Shown here: positions 20,831 through 31,489 of the stretch, piece after piece
Numbering within the stretch: the stretch's first letter is position 1
How the letters are laid out: the number at the start of each line of letters is the position of its first letter
Origin: Ascarosepion bandense
Taxonomy: Eukaryota; Mollusca; Cephalopoda; Sepiida; Sepiidae
Direction of reading: 5' to 3'
NCBI GenBank assembly: GCA_037127315.1
Contig: JBBBDQ010001186.1
Coordinates: 1,050,001 to 1,114,000, forward strand
Length of the DNA stretch: 64,000 nt
Notes under the pieces: generated by a model
What the model was told of the DNA's origin: nothing
Databases searched by the model: none
Seen by the model: only the letters and a program-made list of their open reading frames with translations
Position numbers and translations under genes: made by a program

Positions 20831-20879
20831 TAGCTGTTGCTTTCTAGCAATTAATTTTGACAGTTTTTTTTTCGTCTAT

Positions 20880-21295
20880 CTCTCTGTGATAGTATCGCCA
20901 ATTGTTTGTAGTCGACTTGTTCGAATCCAATCTATCGAACTTTGTTAAGGTGATTCAGGGTATACGTGAAACGTGAGTTCGTCGAAAATTTGTTTTACAA
21001 CTTGGGTACGAATCTACTTCTCCAATTTGTTGTTGGTGACTCCTCTGTATGTGAGTTTCGAGATCCTAGACGCTAATTTGTTCTTCCTTGTTGTTATACG
21101 TGATTTCGCGTTATTTTGTCGCCAATTTGTTTTTGGCGACTGATGTGGAAAACGTATTTTTTCGTCCACGTGAACTTATTCGAAGTCTTCGTTGCCAATT
21201 TGTTGCTGGTGACTGACTTAAAAACGTATTTTTCTCTCCGCGTGAATTTGTTCGAATAGTTAGTCGCCATTTTGTTGTGGATTCTGGTTGAGAAA
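20880..21295. repeat. Degenerate tandem repeat (CCAATTTGTTGTTGGTGAC)
   Basis: Four to five loosely conserved units of about 75-100 bp. Each has a form of CGCCAATTTGTTTTTGGCGA (palindromic) and a CGTGAATTTGTTCGAA phrase. Purpose unknown. Confidence 0.65.
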
Positions 21296-21539
21296 CTACA
21301 GAAAATAATAAATAATAAATAACAAAAGCACAGATGGAGATAGGAAATGTAATTTATATTGAACAAAAATATACAAACTGGAACGCGGATTAGTCAATTC
21401 AGAAATACTATTAGTAGAACAATATATACAGTCTTGTCGTGAAGAAGTATGTTCGGGTGATGAGTCTATATCCAATACAACTCCAAATTAATATGCATCG
21501 ACTTACTGAACAACTGATTCCTTACTAACTCTCTTTGAC

Positions 21540-22532
21540 AACCACTATATTTAGTTGTCCCTCCCACTAAGGGCAACATGTGACACAAGGTCAGTCATGA
21601 GTGGGATTTCCGGGCTATATGGCCCGGCCAAAATATACCTGTCTGTTTTTCCCCATTCGTGCTTCTACCCTTCGGCGAAACCACAACAGGGTTATTGCTC
21701 TCTGCTTCCGGGCAGAGAGCGCACTTTACCCGAAGGCAGAGAGCTGACAGTGAGAGATGTAGTCGCAGCGAGAAAACTCTCTTGACAACCACCATAGTTA
21801 GTTGTCCCTCCCACTGAGGGCAACATGTGACACATGGTCTGTTATGAGTGGGATTTCCGGGTTTTATGGCTCGGCCAAATTTACCTGTCTATTTTTCCCC
21901 ATTCGTGCTTCTACCCTTCGGCGGAACCACGACTGCGTTATTGCTCTCTGCTCGGAAGCAGAGAGCGCCCTCTGCCCGAAGGCAGAGAGCTAACAGTGAG
22001 AGACATAGTCGCAGAGAGAAAACTCTTTGACAACCACTATGTTTAGTTGTCCCTCCCACTAAGGGTAACATGTGACACAACATGGTCAGTTATGAGTGGA
22101 TTTCCGGGCTGTATGACCCGGCCAAAAAATGGCTGTCTATCTTTCTCCAGTCGTGCTTCTACCCTTCTACCCTTCGCCTGAACAACGACTGGGCTAGTGC
22201 TCGCTGCTCGGAAGCAGAGAGTGCCCCCCACACGAAGGCAGAGACATGACAGTGAGAAATGCCGTCGCAGCGAGAAGATGCTTTGACGACCACTATATTT
22301 AGTTGTCCCTCCCACTAAGGGCAACATGTGACACATGGTCAGTTATGAGTGAGATTTCCGGGTTATATGGCTCGGCCAAAAAATACCTGTCTATTTTTGC
22401 CCAGTCCTGCTTCTATCATTCGGCTGAACCACCACTGGGTTATTGCTCTCTGCTCGGAATCAGAGAACGCCCTCTGCCCGAAGGTAGAGAGCTGACAGTG
22501 AGAGATGCAGTTGCTGCGAGAAAAATCTCTTT
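21540..22532 (+). repeat. R245 tandem array, four units
   Basis: Units begin at about 21540, 21784, 22029 and 22285 (periods about 244, 245, 256, 247), each opening with GACAACCACTATATTTAGTT and CCCTCCCACTAAGGGCAAC. Each contains CCGGGCTATATGGCCCGG (palindrome) and a purine-rich hairpin built from GCTCTCTGC / GCAGAGAGC. Every unit keeps an open stretch of about 60-120 codons with the same reading (LPLRATCDTWSVMSGISGLY). That may only reflect sequence conservation. A lone inverted unit lies at 16565. Confidence 0.93.
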
Positions 22533-23034
22533 GACGACCAATACCGTTCTCTGTATTGGCAGGATTATATGTACACATCAGTCCATTCTTATTTGTAAAA
22601 AGGAGTGCTCCCCAACAATATATATATATAATCTAAAAAAAAAATTAACTATTTTACAATTTCATGGGTAATAAGTATTGATCCAAATGATACAACAGTT
22701 AATATTCAAAATCATCCAGAAAAGAATCACATATAGACACTCCCGTCACCATAACGAAACAGATATTTGTAACGGTAATCTACAAAACATTTTCTCGTTC
22801 ATTCAAAAAAAAAAGAAACAAAAGAAAGAAAGAACAATAAAAATATAGAAAAATCATAAACGGAAAAAAGAGAAAGAAAAAGAATAATGGAAAGGAGAGC
22901 GAATAATACAATGAGAAAGGGAGTTAAAATTAACGTCTTAGCTTGACGCCAGCGTCTATTGCAATTCATCTGCTTTCTTGGAAAAACATGACATGGCAAT
23001 TTAACATTAAATTTAGTTTTAAAGATAATGGGAT
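22533..23034. other. Unassigned sequence
   Basis: Contains a poly-A/GAAA-rich stretch (22805-22920). The 84-codon minus frame is Phe/Leu-rich because of it. Confidence 0.4.
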
Positions 23035-23240
23035 GTATCTCATTTAAACACACATCGAGATCTTCCAGGACCTATACATGATATCCTCGTTTATAATACA
23101 TACATAATAGCATTATCTACATGCAAAAGAAAATTTAAAGTACTGGAGACATTACTAATAAAAAAGAGAAATTCTACACTTAATAGCATCAATTATGAAC
23201 ACGATAACATCGTGCTTACACAGACTTTAAATGCATAAAT
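23035..23240. repeat. Diverged copy of the 18.4-18.7 kb palindrome arm
   Basis: Starts ATCTCATTTAAACACACATC and follows the arm sequence (CTTCCAGGACCTATACATG..., ACATTACTAATAAAAAAGAG) for about 150 bp. It then continues into other sequence instead of folding back. Confidence 0.75.
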
Positions 23241-23611
23241 TTTACACATATGTATTTACAAGTAAAACAAAATTAATTCTTGATAATGACTAAAAGTATG
23301 GCCGAAAGCGCTCGAAAGTACACAACCAGTAGAAAATTCTTATATAATGTGAGTTCCGAAAAGAAAAATATTATACAAACACATGAAAAATTATATAAAA
23401 AACTTAATGATAATACCTCATTTGCCATTACCTTTTTAATTCCGGTATAGTTTGTGGCGTACCCAGTTTGAATGTGTCCTATCTCAGTAAGAGTATATTT
23501 ATTGATATAAGTATTAGGATATCTTTTGAGATTAATTATTTTCTTTAACCCTAACTCATACCAGACAGTTTCAATACTTTCTTATAACACGCTTTCTACT
23601 AATCTCACCCT
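23241..23611. other. Unassigned sequence
   Basis: Contains a GGCCGAAAGCGCTCGAAAG phrase near 23298 of the type seen at ends of Penelope-like repeats. Otherwise unrecognised. Confidence 0.35.
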
Positions 23612-23844
23612 TTCTACACCCAATGGTGTGTAGGGTAGCAACTCTTTGTTACTGTTTCTGTAACAAACTGTTTTTTTATGGGGCAGGGTTGTTAGCCCTG
23701 CGCCTAATCCTGGAGGACCGGTGGACCATTCTCGGTCCTTACGGTTACAGCACCTGGTATTCCCAAACGGTCATCCATCTAAGTACTGACCAGGCCCGAT
23801 GTTGACTAACTTTGGTGATCGAATGAGAACTGGTGTATTCAACG

Positions 23845-23848
<4 letters not shown>
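23612..23848 (-). mobile_element. 5S-rRNA-derived SINE
   Basis: Minus-strand relative of the SINE at 12282. The 5S head (GCGTTGAATACACCAGTTCT, ...AGTACTTAGATGGATGACCG in complement) ends in GTGCTGTAACCGT. The body has GTCCACCGGTCCTCCAGGAT, AACAACCCTGCCCC and TTTGTTACAGAAACAG. Its 5' end abuts a (TA)n tract. Confidence 0.9.

Positions 23849-23895
<47 letters not shown>
23849..23895. repeat. (TA)n microsatellite
   Basis: Pure TA tract between the 5S SINE and the next repeat. Confidence 0.95.
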
Positions 23896-23899
<4 letters not shown>

Positions 23900-24180
23900 T
23901 ATTTATAAATGGAACTTTGTCTGTGTGTCTCCGTTACCTATAGACTCCGAAACGGCTGAACCAATTTTCTTGATAATTTACACAGTTGTACTATAAGCGT
24001 CTGCGAGTGCTCTTAGCTAGGTTTGTGTTGAGGTACCCCCATAACTATCGAAAATCGATAATCGAAAAATCGAGTTATAGAAGGAGTGGTCCAATTTTAA
24101 TACATATGATATAACAATCGCTTGTCAACACAGCCTTTCAGTTTATCTTAAAGTGTAGTTAATTACATTTTCTACTATGA
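23896..24180 (+). repeat. Dispersed repeat P, terminal part
   Basis: Matches 27380-27690 in opposite orientation, sharing CCGTTACCTATAGACTCCGA, AACGGCTGAACCAATTTTCT, GTACTATAAGCGTCTGCGAG and GAGGTACCCCCATAA. Non-coding. Probably one end of a larger retroelement (see 26950-27690). Confidence 0.8.
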
Positions 24181-24432
24181 ATATAACTACTTTTTTTTTT
24201 TTAATCATCTCACCCCAAGCAAGGCATTACACTGCCACCATTGCGCATGGGGCTACATAGGGGAAGGTAAAGAGAAGTAGTGGTTAGACATAGGGAATGT
24301 CAGGAGAAAGGTGACAGATGAGTAAGGATACCGAGGATGAGGGTTGGGCAGATGGGAAGAGTGTTTGATAGAATGGGAGCAGGTTAGTGTGTTAGGAGGT
24401 GTCTATTGACCTTACATTTAAACTCCTGGAGA

Positions 24433-24744
24433 TTATAGCCGTCGGGGAAGCAATTCCACAGTCGTTAAGTGCGAGGAAAGGCAGAGGCTGTAGAGCTTAG
24501 AAAGGACAGAGGAGAATTCAGGGGCACATTTCTTTAAGACTATGGTTGGGATTCCGTCACCACCGCTCGCTTTGTGAGGGTCAAGTTTTAAGATTATCTT
24601 AGAGACAAGCAAAGGTGTAATGTGGACATCATTCAGTTGTGCTTCGGTTCTACGTGAGAACTCCAGATGAGTCCAGACTCGAATTGTTCGAGAATCTGCG
24701 GGCAAAGCATTCAGCCTTATCTGCTGGGGAGGTGAGGACCTCAA
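24433..24744 (-). pseudogene. Start of LINE reverse transcriptase joined to its C-terminal tail
   Basis: From about codon 40 the frame reads LDPHKASGGDGIPTIVLKK and CAPEFSSVLSKLY, the first RT block (the usual PDG is GDG here). Immediately after comes sequence corresponding to the C-terminal SRTSRLWNSL region in another frame. All catalytic blocks are deleted. It overlaps the end of the endonuclease frame because of a frameshift. Confidence 0.85.
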
Positions 24745-25972
24745 ATTTGTTGATTAGCGGGGGTATTGTGGACTTGCTCTTGTTAATTTCTCTTTTACAG
24801 AGTCGCCAGTAGTCTTTAGCGCCGAATTTAGAGCATGCTATGCGTTGCTTCATTCTGACAGCAAACAACATCTTAGCTTCGTTAAGTATCCTTTTACACT
24901 TATTACGAGCTGAAGTGAAAAGGCGCCTGTTTTGGTCCGACGCGTAGTTACGATAGAGTCGGAAGAAATGATTCCGGTGGGCAATGGAAGCCGAGCAAGC
25001 GGGTGAGAACCATGGAGACGAATGAGATTTAAGCTGGAATTTCCTAGCAGGGATGAAGGCATCGATGCCAGCCTTAACCCGGGAGGAGACCTCGGTTGCA
25101 CATTCTTCGATGGGAAGACTAAAAACGTTGATCCAAGGGATGTCATAGAGGAAGTCTCGGAACGAATCCCAGTCTGCTCTTTGATAGCAGTAGGATATTC
25201 TACTTATCTGGGTTTCATGGGTCGGGCGGGATTGGAGTGAAATATTGACGGACACTACAGTGTGGTCAGAGTTTCCGAGTGGGCAGAGTTGTCTGGTAGT
25301 GCAAGAGTCTGGGATGGAAGTGAAGCAGAGGTCTAGAAGTGAGTCCCTTCCGTTAGGGTTGTCGGAGAAACGCGTGGGGAAGTCCACTACTTGTGTAAGG
25401 GATTGGGTGATTGAAAAGTTCATGGTGTGGACACCAGCAGGGTCAGTGACAGCGTTCTTCAGCCACTTGGTGTGGTGGGCGTTAAAGTCACCAAACACGA
25501 ATACATGGGCAGAGGGATGGGAAGAAATGGCTTTGTCGATATTGTCAGAAATGATGTCAAGTAACGAACAGTCAGGGGAGGAAGGAGAGCGGTAGAGAAA
25601 GAAGAGATAGCTAATCGAGCTGAGAAGTGAGAGGCGGAAGCACATGAAAGAATGATCTGGGGATTCAAAAGATGACACCATAGCTAAGGGAAGGTGTTCG
25701 CTGACCTAGACACCAAGCCCGTGCATATGAACATTGGACTCCTTCCTGAAGAGGGGAAGGTAGCCAAGAACGTAGAACTCAGATGAGGGGATAGAAGGGT
25801 TAAGATTAGTTTCACATAGGGCTAATATATCAGGTGAGTTATTATGGAGGAATGAATCTACGCCGAGGAAGTTGGTGCGGATGCCGCGTATGTTAGTGAA
25901 AGAGATGCAGACAGGTTTGGGCGTTTTCAAATGAGCTGGTTTAGTTTTGCTATTATGTTTGATTTTTTCCAT
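24650..25972 (-). CDS. LINE endonuclease (APE-like) frame with one internal stop
   Basis: Start at 25972 (MEKIKHNSKTK). The frame stays open to 24650 except for one TAG at about 25705, splitting 88 + 343 codons with seven between; both parts are in the same frame. Motifs of the apurinic-type endonuclease: FTNIRGIRTN (Asn), LCETNL (catalytic Glu), VFGDFNAHHTKW (GDFN box, residues about 61-73 of the second part) and GNSDHTVV (SDH box, about 137-144). This enzyme nicks target DNA to prime reverse transcription. A KCKRILNEAK/KDYWRLCK linker follows; a frameshift near 24690 separates it from the RT start. Jockey/CR1-type is likeliest. The stop makes this copy inactive without suppression. Confidence 0.88.
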
Positions 25973-26465
25973 AGTGATTCAGTTAAGGAGAGGTCTTAGA
26001 ATAGAATCAGTCGGTCAATCATTTGCAACTTGTGAAGGATGGAAACTGGCGCGGCCTACAACATAATGTGGCCCCGGGGTTGCCCACCGAACGTTCATGC
26101 AGGGACGCCCGTCCATGCGCGATATGGCACTACAAGAACCCCGGTATTATTCAACTGTTGATCAGAGCAGCCTCTCAAGACGCTACGCAAGAGTTCGGGC
26201 TCCTAACTACCAGTCGGAAGCAGCAACCAGGAAACTGCCAACCCGGTACCCTCAGAATGTAAAGACGTTGCCACCATACTCCGTAACTGCAAAGAGCTTC
26301 CAGCTGAACTAACACTAAGACCGGAGAAAGGGGATGAACCGGGAACCCCTTCCTAAACAAGAAACAAGGCGATCACCTCTAAACTCATTCAAAAGAAGGG
26401 GGTGGAGTGTGAGACCGGGCGATAGTAGGAACTATCTACTCCAATTACTATGTCTTTTATGACCA

Positions 26466-26885
26466 TTCAATATCTCCGGACCCGTCCAACATCTAACCCC
26501 ATTCCCCTATGCATCATCTAATTTTCTGTCTTTGTTGCGACCTCAGATTTTTCTATCCGTCTTCCAACCCCATGCCATTATCCATCATTAACATTTTATT
26601 GGTTTATCTAGCCACTCCTACTAGAATAAGCGAACAATAGGTTTAAATTTCTGAATGAATTCCTTACTTTCAACCGTATGTATATCATTGCTTGATAAGG
26701 TACTAAAAATAGTACCAAAACAGACAGCACTTGTGCATCGAAAAATGTTATTTATAATAAACTCAGTAATAAAAATATTACTGCAAATATTGCTCTACTA
26801 ATTATCAAGCACTATGAACTGTGGACTACTACTACTACTACTACTAAGATATATTGCTCCCAACACAATTTAACATTCTTTTAAT

Positions 26886-26887
<2 letters not shown>
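26466..26887. other. Unassigned, with short (CTA)n
   Basis: (ACT)n at about 26824-26846. No element recognised. Confidence 0.4.

Positions 26888-26947
<60 letters not shown>
26888..26947. repeat. (TA)n microsatellite
   Basis: Pure TA tract bordering repeat P. Confidence 0.97.
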
Positions 26948-26949
<2 letters not shown>

Positions 26950-26950
<1 letters not shown>

Positions 26951-27325
26951 AGCAGTATAGCCCGGCGTTGCTCGGGTGTAATGAAAGCTTTAAAACTAAT
27001 CTAAGGTCCTGGAGCTCAGACTCTTTGGGCGTTGACACGAAAGACTAAAAATCAATAGTTGTTTCCAGTTAAAATGACTGAATGAAAAATGAATGGATGT
27101 AAGTCAAATTTTGATTTCCTGGTATCGATATCAAATAAGTTTTTTCGTCGTAAACTGAATTTTGAAGGATAAATAAATCCTCTGAGTAAATGGTATCATG
27201 GCTGAGACTTAAGAACTACAATTATACCTACTTAGAGCCAAACCCGAAGCAAAAACTAAAATAAAAGGGCTGAAAAAAATACAGACATACAGGCAGATAA
27301 ACAGACACACACACAAATATCTTGC

Positions 27326-27371
<46 letters not shown>

Positions 27372-27690
27372 CGATTTTCTGCACTATTGTAAGAACTGCA
27401 ACCTTGAAACTTCTGAATGTCGTTTCTTATGTCTTTGTCTATGATTGTATCAAATTTGATTAAAATCGGACCACGCTTTCTATAACCTGATTTTTTCAAC
27501 TATCGATTTTCGATGTTTATCGGGGGTACCTCGACACAAGATCTAGCTAAGAGCACTTGCAGACGCTTATAGTACAACTGTGTTAATTTTCAAGAAAATC
27601 GGTTCAGCCGTTTCGGAGTCTATAGGTAACGGAGACACACACACACACACATACACACACAAACAAAGTTCCATTTATAACTAAGTTTAG
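26950..27690 (-). mobile_element. Dispersed repeat P, longer copy
   Basis: One end carries GCAGTATAGCCCGGCGTTGC, TCGGGTGTAATGAAAGC. The other end is the CGGTTCAGCCGTTTCGGAGT, CTATAGGTAACGGAGACACA sequence shared with 23896-24180. (TA)n at 27332-27368 and (AC)n near 27635 lie inside. The CCCGGCGTTGCTCGGGT terminus is common in invertebrate retroelement ends; no coding part remains, so class assignment is open. Confidence 0.6.
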
Positions 27691-27889
27691 ATATCACTTT
27701 GAATAAGTTTTCGCTGATTTTTCATCAAAAGTAAATTTTTTTTTACAAAAATTAGTAAGAAACATGTCATTGAAAGTATTGTTCATTGCTAGTTACTATT
27801 TTCCCCTGGCAGCATTTGAAATCCACGTCTGAAAAACGATATTGCTTTTAGAGGCTAACCACGAGTTGACTCAGTTTTAGCATCTTCAT

Positions 27890-28678
27890 AAGAATAAAAG
27901 TGCTACTCAACCCGGTCATGCGCCATTGAACAAGTGATAATCGGACGGTGCAGTGTCTGGTTGAATAGGGCGTGTGGGGTTGGACTTCTTATTATACGCA
28001 TTTCTAGGTAGGTTCTCACCCGTTTTGCAACCTGTGGCCTAGCGTTGTCATGTTGCAAAATCACTTTGTCGTGTCTCGTATTGCGGCCGTGTTTTCTTTA
28101 ATGCCCGGCTCAAACGCCTCAATTGTAGTCGATAGCGATCTCCCGTGATGACTTTCGTCAGTTTGATCTGCTCATAATAAACTGAACCCAGCTAATCCAA
28201 CCAAATACAGAGCAGAAGCTTTGATTAATGGATATTCAGCTTTGCCGCCGACGTGGATACATGGCCGGATTTAACCTAAGATCTTCTTCGATTAGGGTTA
28301 TTGTAGTGTATCCACTTTTCATCGCTGGCCATTATACGATATATGCCGTCAAAGCAGCTGTTTACCCGTGACAAGAAGCCGTTCGACGTCTCTCGGCTTT
28401 AACTCGTACGGCACCGAATACCCTTGTTTTTTAATCATTTCTAACTCTTTCAAACGTTTCGAAACTTTTGTGTGATAAAGTCCTAATGATTCTTCAAGTT
28501 CAGCTTGCACCTGACATGAGTCTTCATGAAATAATGCCTTCGTTTCTTCGTCTTCAACCTTTTTGGATGCTCCAGAGCGTTCTTTTATCTTCAACATCAA
28601 AATCATTATTTTTAAAGCATCTAAAATAATCTCTGCATGCTGCTTTCGACAAAGCATGGTCGCCGTAAGTCTCAACAA
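27890..28678 (-). pseudogene. mariner transposase pseudogene
   Basis: Minus strand, several frames. 28678-28349 carries the N-terminal region with the second helix-turn-helix (RSGASKKVEDEETKALF, SLGLYHTKVSKRLKEL, VPYELKPRD). At about 28325-28290 is ASDEKWIHYNNPNRRRS (first catalytic Asp block). At about 28065-28010 lie VILQHDNARPQVAKRVRTYL (second Asp) and then SPTPHALFN, where the third catalytic Asp motif should be but is degraded. Frameshifts separate the blocks. This is DD34D mariner architecture, cut-and-paste at TA; dead. Full-length relatives are near 345 aa. Confidence 0.88.
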
Positions 28679-29559
28679 GAATTATGTATGCTTCAGCTAC
28701 AGATTTATTTTGAAAAAAGTAGTGCAGTAAAATTTCTCACAAACACACTTTTAGGCACGAAACATGACATACTTAACGATATGAACAACAAAGTTGTTTA
28801 TACTTCGGCGAAATGGCATGCACTGAATTTTAGGCTTGTTTAGGTACCTTCACTTTTTTCGGCATAAATTTTCAATACCTTAAATTTAAAATGAAATTTT
28901 TAAAATGAAAAAAACATTCTTGAAGATTTCTTTTTAGAATTAATTAAAAGCTTAATGATTAAATTTATTATTTCCATTAAATAAAAATTTTTCAGATAAA
29001 AATTATATAGATTTGAAAGTCACGTTTAATTTCGATTTTTAAAATTTTTCTTTAAAGCGGCCATTTTCTTAATTTTAAGAAATTTGTAAACAAACAAAAA
29101 TTCATCGATTTTAAAAATATTTCAAAAGATTTCTGACACTTTATTTTAGTAAAATTAGAAAATTGAAAGTTAAATTAATCTTGATTTTAAAGAAATATTA
29201 CTTATAGAATAAAAAAAGTAATATGCAACCAATTATTAACGATGGGTCGCGTTCATCTGATCGAAAGTTTGATGGACTCTTGAATGACGAAGCGATGACA
29301 GCTACTATAGATGATCATAAATGACAATTTTCATAAATCTAAGTGAAGGGACAAAACTCTTAGATTACGTAACCTTTTCATAATAATGGCAATTTCAGTC
29401 TACCATACATGAAAATAAGGTAAAAATAAAAGAAATTAAAAATTATTTAAAAAAATAGTTTGGCGCCATAACGTTTATTAATCTTTGCAATTTTGGACTC
29501 GTAAATTTCGTTTCCACTTAATTAGTATATCATATACAATAAATAACAAATACAGAATT
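28679..29559. other. AT-rich unassigned sequence
   Basis: Very AT-rich. GGTACCTTCACTTTTTTCGG near 28852 resembles (in complement) the GAGTGGAGGTACCT phrase at 20812 and 63312. No coding. Confidence 0.4.
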
Positions 29560-29760
29560 TTACACGATTTTTAAACTATTATAAATTATTATAATTAAAA
29601 TGTAAAAACAAAAAATGAAAAAAATTCATATAAAAATTCATTATTCATCAAAAAAATTTTATTTCTTCAGACAATAATGTCCTTAATATTACTTATTTAC
29701 AAAAACAATGAAAAGCTTTTCTAATAAAGTAATGTCATAGTTTTATTGGATTCGTAGGTG
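29560..29760 (+). repeat. Partial copy of AT-rich dispersed repeat A
   Basis: Resembles 32210-32370: TTTATTTCTTCAGACAATAATGTCCTTAATATTA, then TCATAGTTTTATTGGATT in the same order. Diverged. Confidence 0.55.
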
Positions 29761-29987
29761 ATTTGCAATCTCCAGTGACTCCTACTTTTTAACAGAATGT
29801 GGAATTTTGATTTTTTTTTTATATAATATACATATTTGGCTCTGTAAATTGATAATACGAATTACATCGAGCCCTTCACCTGAATCATTTTTAATATAGA
29901 TAAAATCAATTTTAATAAAATCTGGTTTTTGGGGTTTTACCTATATACACATCCGTTTTTGGATTCTTCTATGCCCACAAGGCATGT

Positions 29988-29989
<2 letters not shown>

Positions 29990-30018
<29 letters not shown>
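29990..30018. repeat. (TA)n microsatellite
   Basis: TA tract that truncates the 5' side of the following ribozyme-bearing fragment. Confidence 0.95.
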
Positions 30019-30021
<3 letters not shown>

Positions 30022-30090
30022 TCGATCCCGGCCAGAAGCAAGTGGATGTATCTAGCCACACTGATGAGCTGCGAAACAGTCAAAATGGCT
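30019..30090 (+). mobile_element. Fragment of hammerhead-bearing SINE (H1), stem II deleted
   Basis: Starts at the B-box-like GTTTCGATCCC, then GTGGATGTATCTAGCCACA, CTGATGA (30061-30067), GCTGC and GAAAC (30073-30077). Compared with the copy at 47947-47990, the stem-II loop and one strand (10 bp) are missing, so the catalytic fold is lost. Same order and sequence as the intact family otherwise. Confidence 0.75.
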
Positions 30091-30350
30091 GGGGTTTTTT
30101 TTTTCAGTAGTTTACTGGAGGAGGGGGAATCTTTTTTCAGCAAGTAGATTCTTTGTCATAAAATACTCGATATCAAGATAAAGAATAAAACGCTAATTGC
30201 TTTTTCTCTCGTTTTTCTGCTAATTCAGAAAAACAAATGATACTGAACAGTAGAGTAAAGGGTGCCCTCACGAAACTTTGAAGTCGGCATGACTGAAATA
30301 CCACTGATCTGCTAAGTGACAAACTTCTCTACATTAATTCTCTCGCCTTC
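30091..30350. repeat. Dispersed repeat F, copy 1
   Basis: Related to 49985-50262: CAGTAGTTTACTG, ACTCGATATCA, CCTCACGAAACTTTGAAGTC, AAGTGACAAACTTCTCTACA. Non-coding. Confidence 0.7.
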
Positions 30351-30358
30351 CCTCTCAC

Positions 30359-30413
30359 TATCTCTCTCTCTCTCTCTCTCTAAATATATATATATGTGTG
30401 TGTGTGTATGTGT

Positions 30414-30469
<56 letters not shown>

Positions 30470-30470
30470 A
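30359..30470. repeat. (TC)n-(TA)n-(TG)n microsatellite
   Basis: TC 30359-30381, TATA 30385-30395, TG 30396-30468. Overlapping short frames are artefacts. Confidence 0.97.
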
Positions 30471-30859
30471 TTTTATTTAATAAAACGTCTAAAAGAGTGT
30501 ATATTGTTTGCTTCTTCCCATCCTCATTGCTGGGGGTAGGAACCATGTACAAATGCAGCATTATTATCCACTCCTCTCCTCTCCCTACCACCGTGAACTA
30601 CGCCAGCGTTCGTTTTGTCTAATCTCTGGTGAAATCAGTTGAGCGTCACTTTGTTCTTTCCTTCGGTCTCCTGCCATCGATATATCTCTGCAGAATGTGA
30701 ATTCAAAAGTTCTGAGCTCTAATGACACAGGCAAATTATCGCAGTTTTTGCTTCCTATGGCCTCAACCAACTGCATCTTTGTTCGTATTTCTTCTAACAC
30801 CGACTCGTTCGTTTTGTAGCCGGTCCAGTTGATGCCCGCTTGTATCCTGTTGTCTCAAA
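30471..30859. other. Unassigned sequence
   Basis: Nothing recognised with confidence. Confidence 0.35.
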
Positions 30860-31090
30860 AGACATCAGTTTGTTAACATCGGCGACTTTCATTGATCAGG
30901 TTTCGCCGCCATACAGTGCCAGCGAGAACATTACGGACACAATCTTTCCCCATGGTGTTAATGGACGTAAATGAAGATCTTGCTGCCCCTAACCGAGCAC
31001 TTATCTGTTGACAGATAATCGTTGTTTGATCTATGACGGTTGCCAGGTTTCTCCACATTATTCGCAAGTTTAAGCAACCGACAAGTTGAA
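30860..31090 (-). pseudogene. Possible RT C-terminal fragment
   Basis: Minus-strand frame with NLATVIDQTTIICQQISARL and GAARSSFTSINTM, which resembles the segment after the RT thumb of some non-LTR elements (Y-L-G-S ... I-x-x-R-(L/I)-G-x-A). Short, broken, isolated. Confidence 0.3.
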
Positions 31091-31094
31091 ATGA

Positions 31095-31270
31095 ATATAT
31101 AGATAGAAGTCGCAGGTTCGAATCCTGCCGAATGGCACACATTTTCGTAAAAAAAATTTATCGTAAATAATCATGCCGGTAGAAATAAATATATAATGCT
31201 GTTTCATTAAAAACAGGATATCTACTTATATACGGGTATCGATAAAAAATAATGTTCAAACAATTCATTT
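31095..31270 (+). repeat. Direct repeat T with tRNA 3'-half motif, copy 1
   Basis: Starts with GTCGCAGGTTCGAATCCTGC, a perfect T-arm (stem GCAGG/CCTGC, loop TTCGAAT), then CGAATGGCACACATTTTCG. About 120 bp of AT-rich body follows and ends near AATAATGTTCAAACAATT. A second copy lies 397 bp downstream. The 5' tRNA half is absent. Confidence 0.8.
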
Positions 31271-31489
31271 CAAATTGTCGGTTGCTTATAACCAAGTTTC
31301 GTTAAAATTCCTTGATTTCCGTAACATGTTTACATTTGTTGGCATTACGATACATTTCAGAGCAGATATGTTTGTTTACGATGGATCGAAAATCGTGTTA
31401 TATAGGCTTAATAAAAACCTCGTTTAGACTGGAGGCTATTCGTGTTCGAGAGGTCTAAGACGTTATCAACGTTATCAAATCAAATAGTA

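Larger units (their letters stand above)
24190..26465 (-). mobile_element. Jockey-like LINE, internally deleted copy
   Basis: Both ends are present. The 5' end (minus) starts near 26465 with AATTGGAGTAGATAG and CCCGGTCTCACACTCC, a ~500-bp leader follows, then the endonuclease frame, the start of RT, and the 3' tail near 24250 (GCGCATGGGG... in complement). The centre of the RT (catalytic YADD and thumb) is missing: near 24480 the sequence jumps from the RT start (VLSKLYSLCLS) to the C-terminal tail shared with 52.6 kb. Both ends being retained makes this a deletion derivative and not a 5'-truncated copy. Confidence 0.85.

Noticed and set aside
21555..22671. Series of frames MSLPLRATCDTW... 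as a gene family
   Set aside because: Kept only as a feature of the R245 tandem repeat; conservation of the frame follows from the DNA repeat and selection is not shown.
25022..25595. Plus-strand frames of 72 and 116 codons
   Set aside because: Antisense shadows of the LINE endonuclease on the minus strand.
31095..31145. Complete tRNA gene
   Set aside because: Only the T-arm and acceptor side are present; no D-arm or matching 5' acceptor strand.
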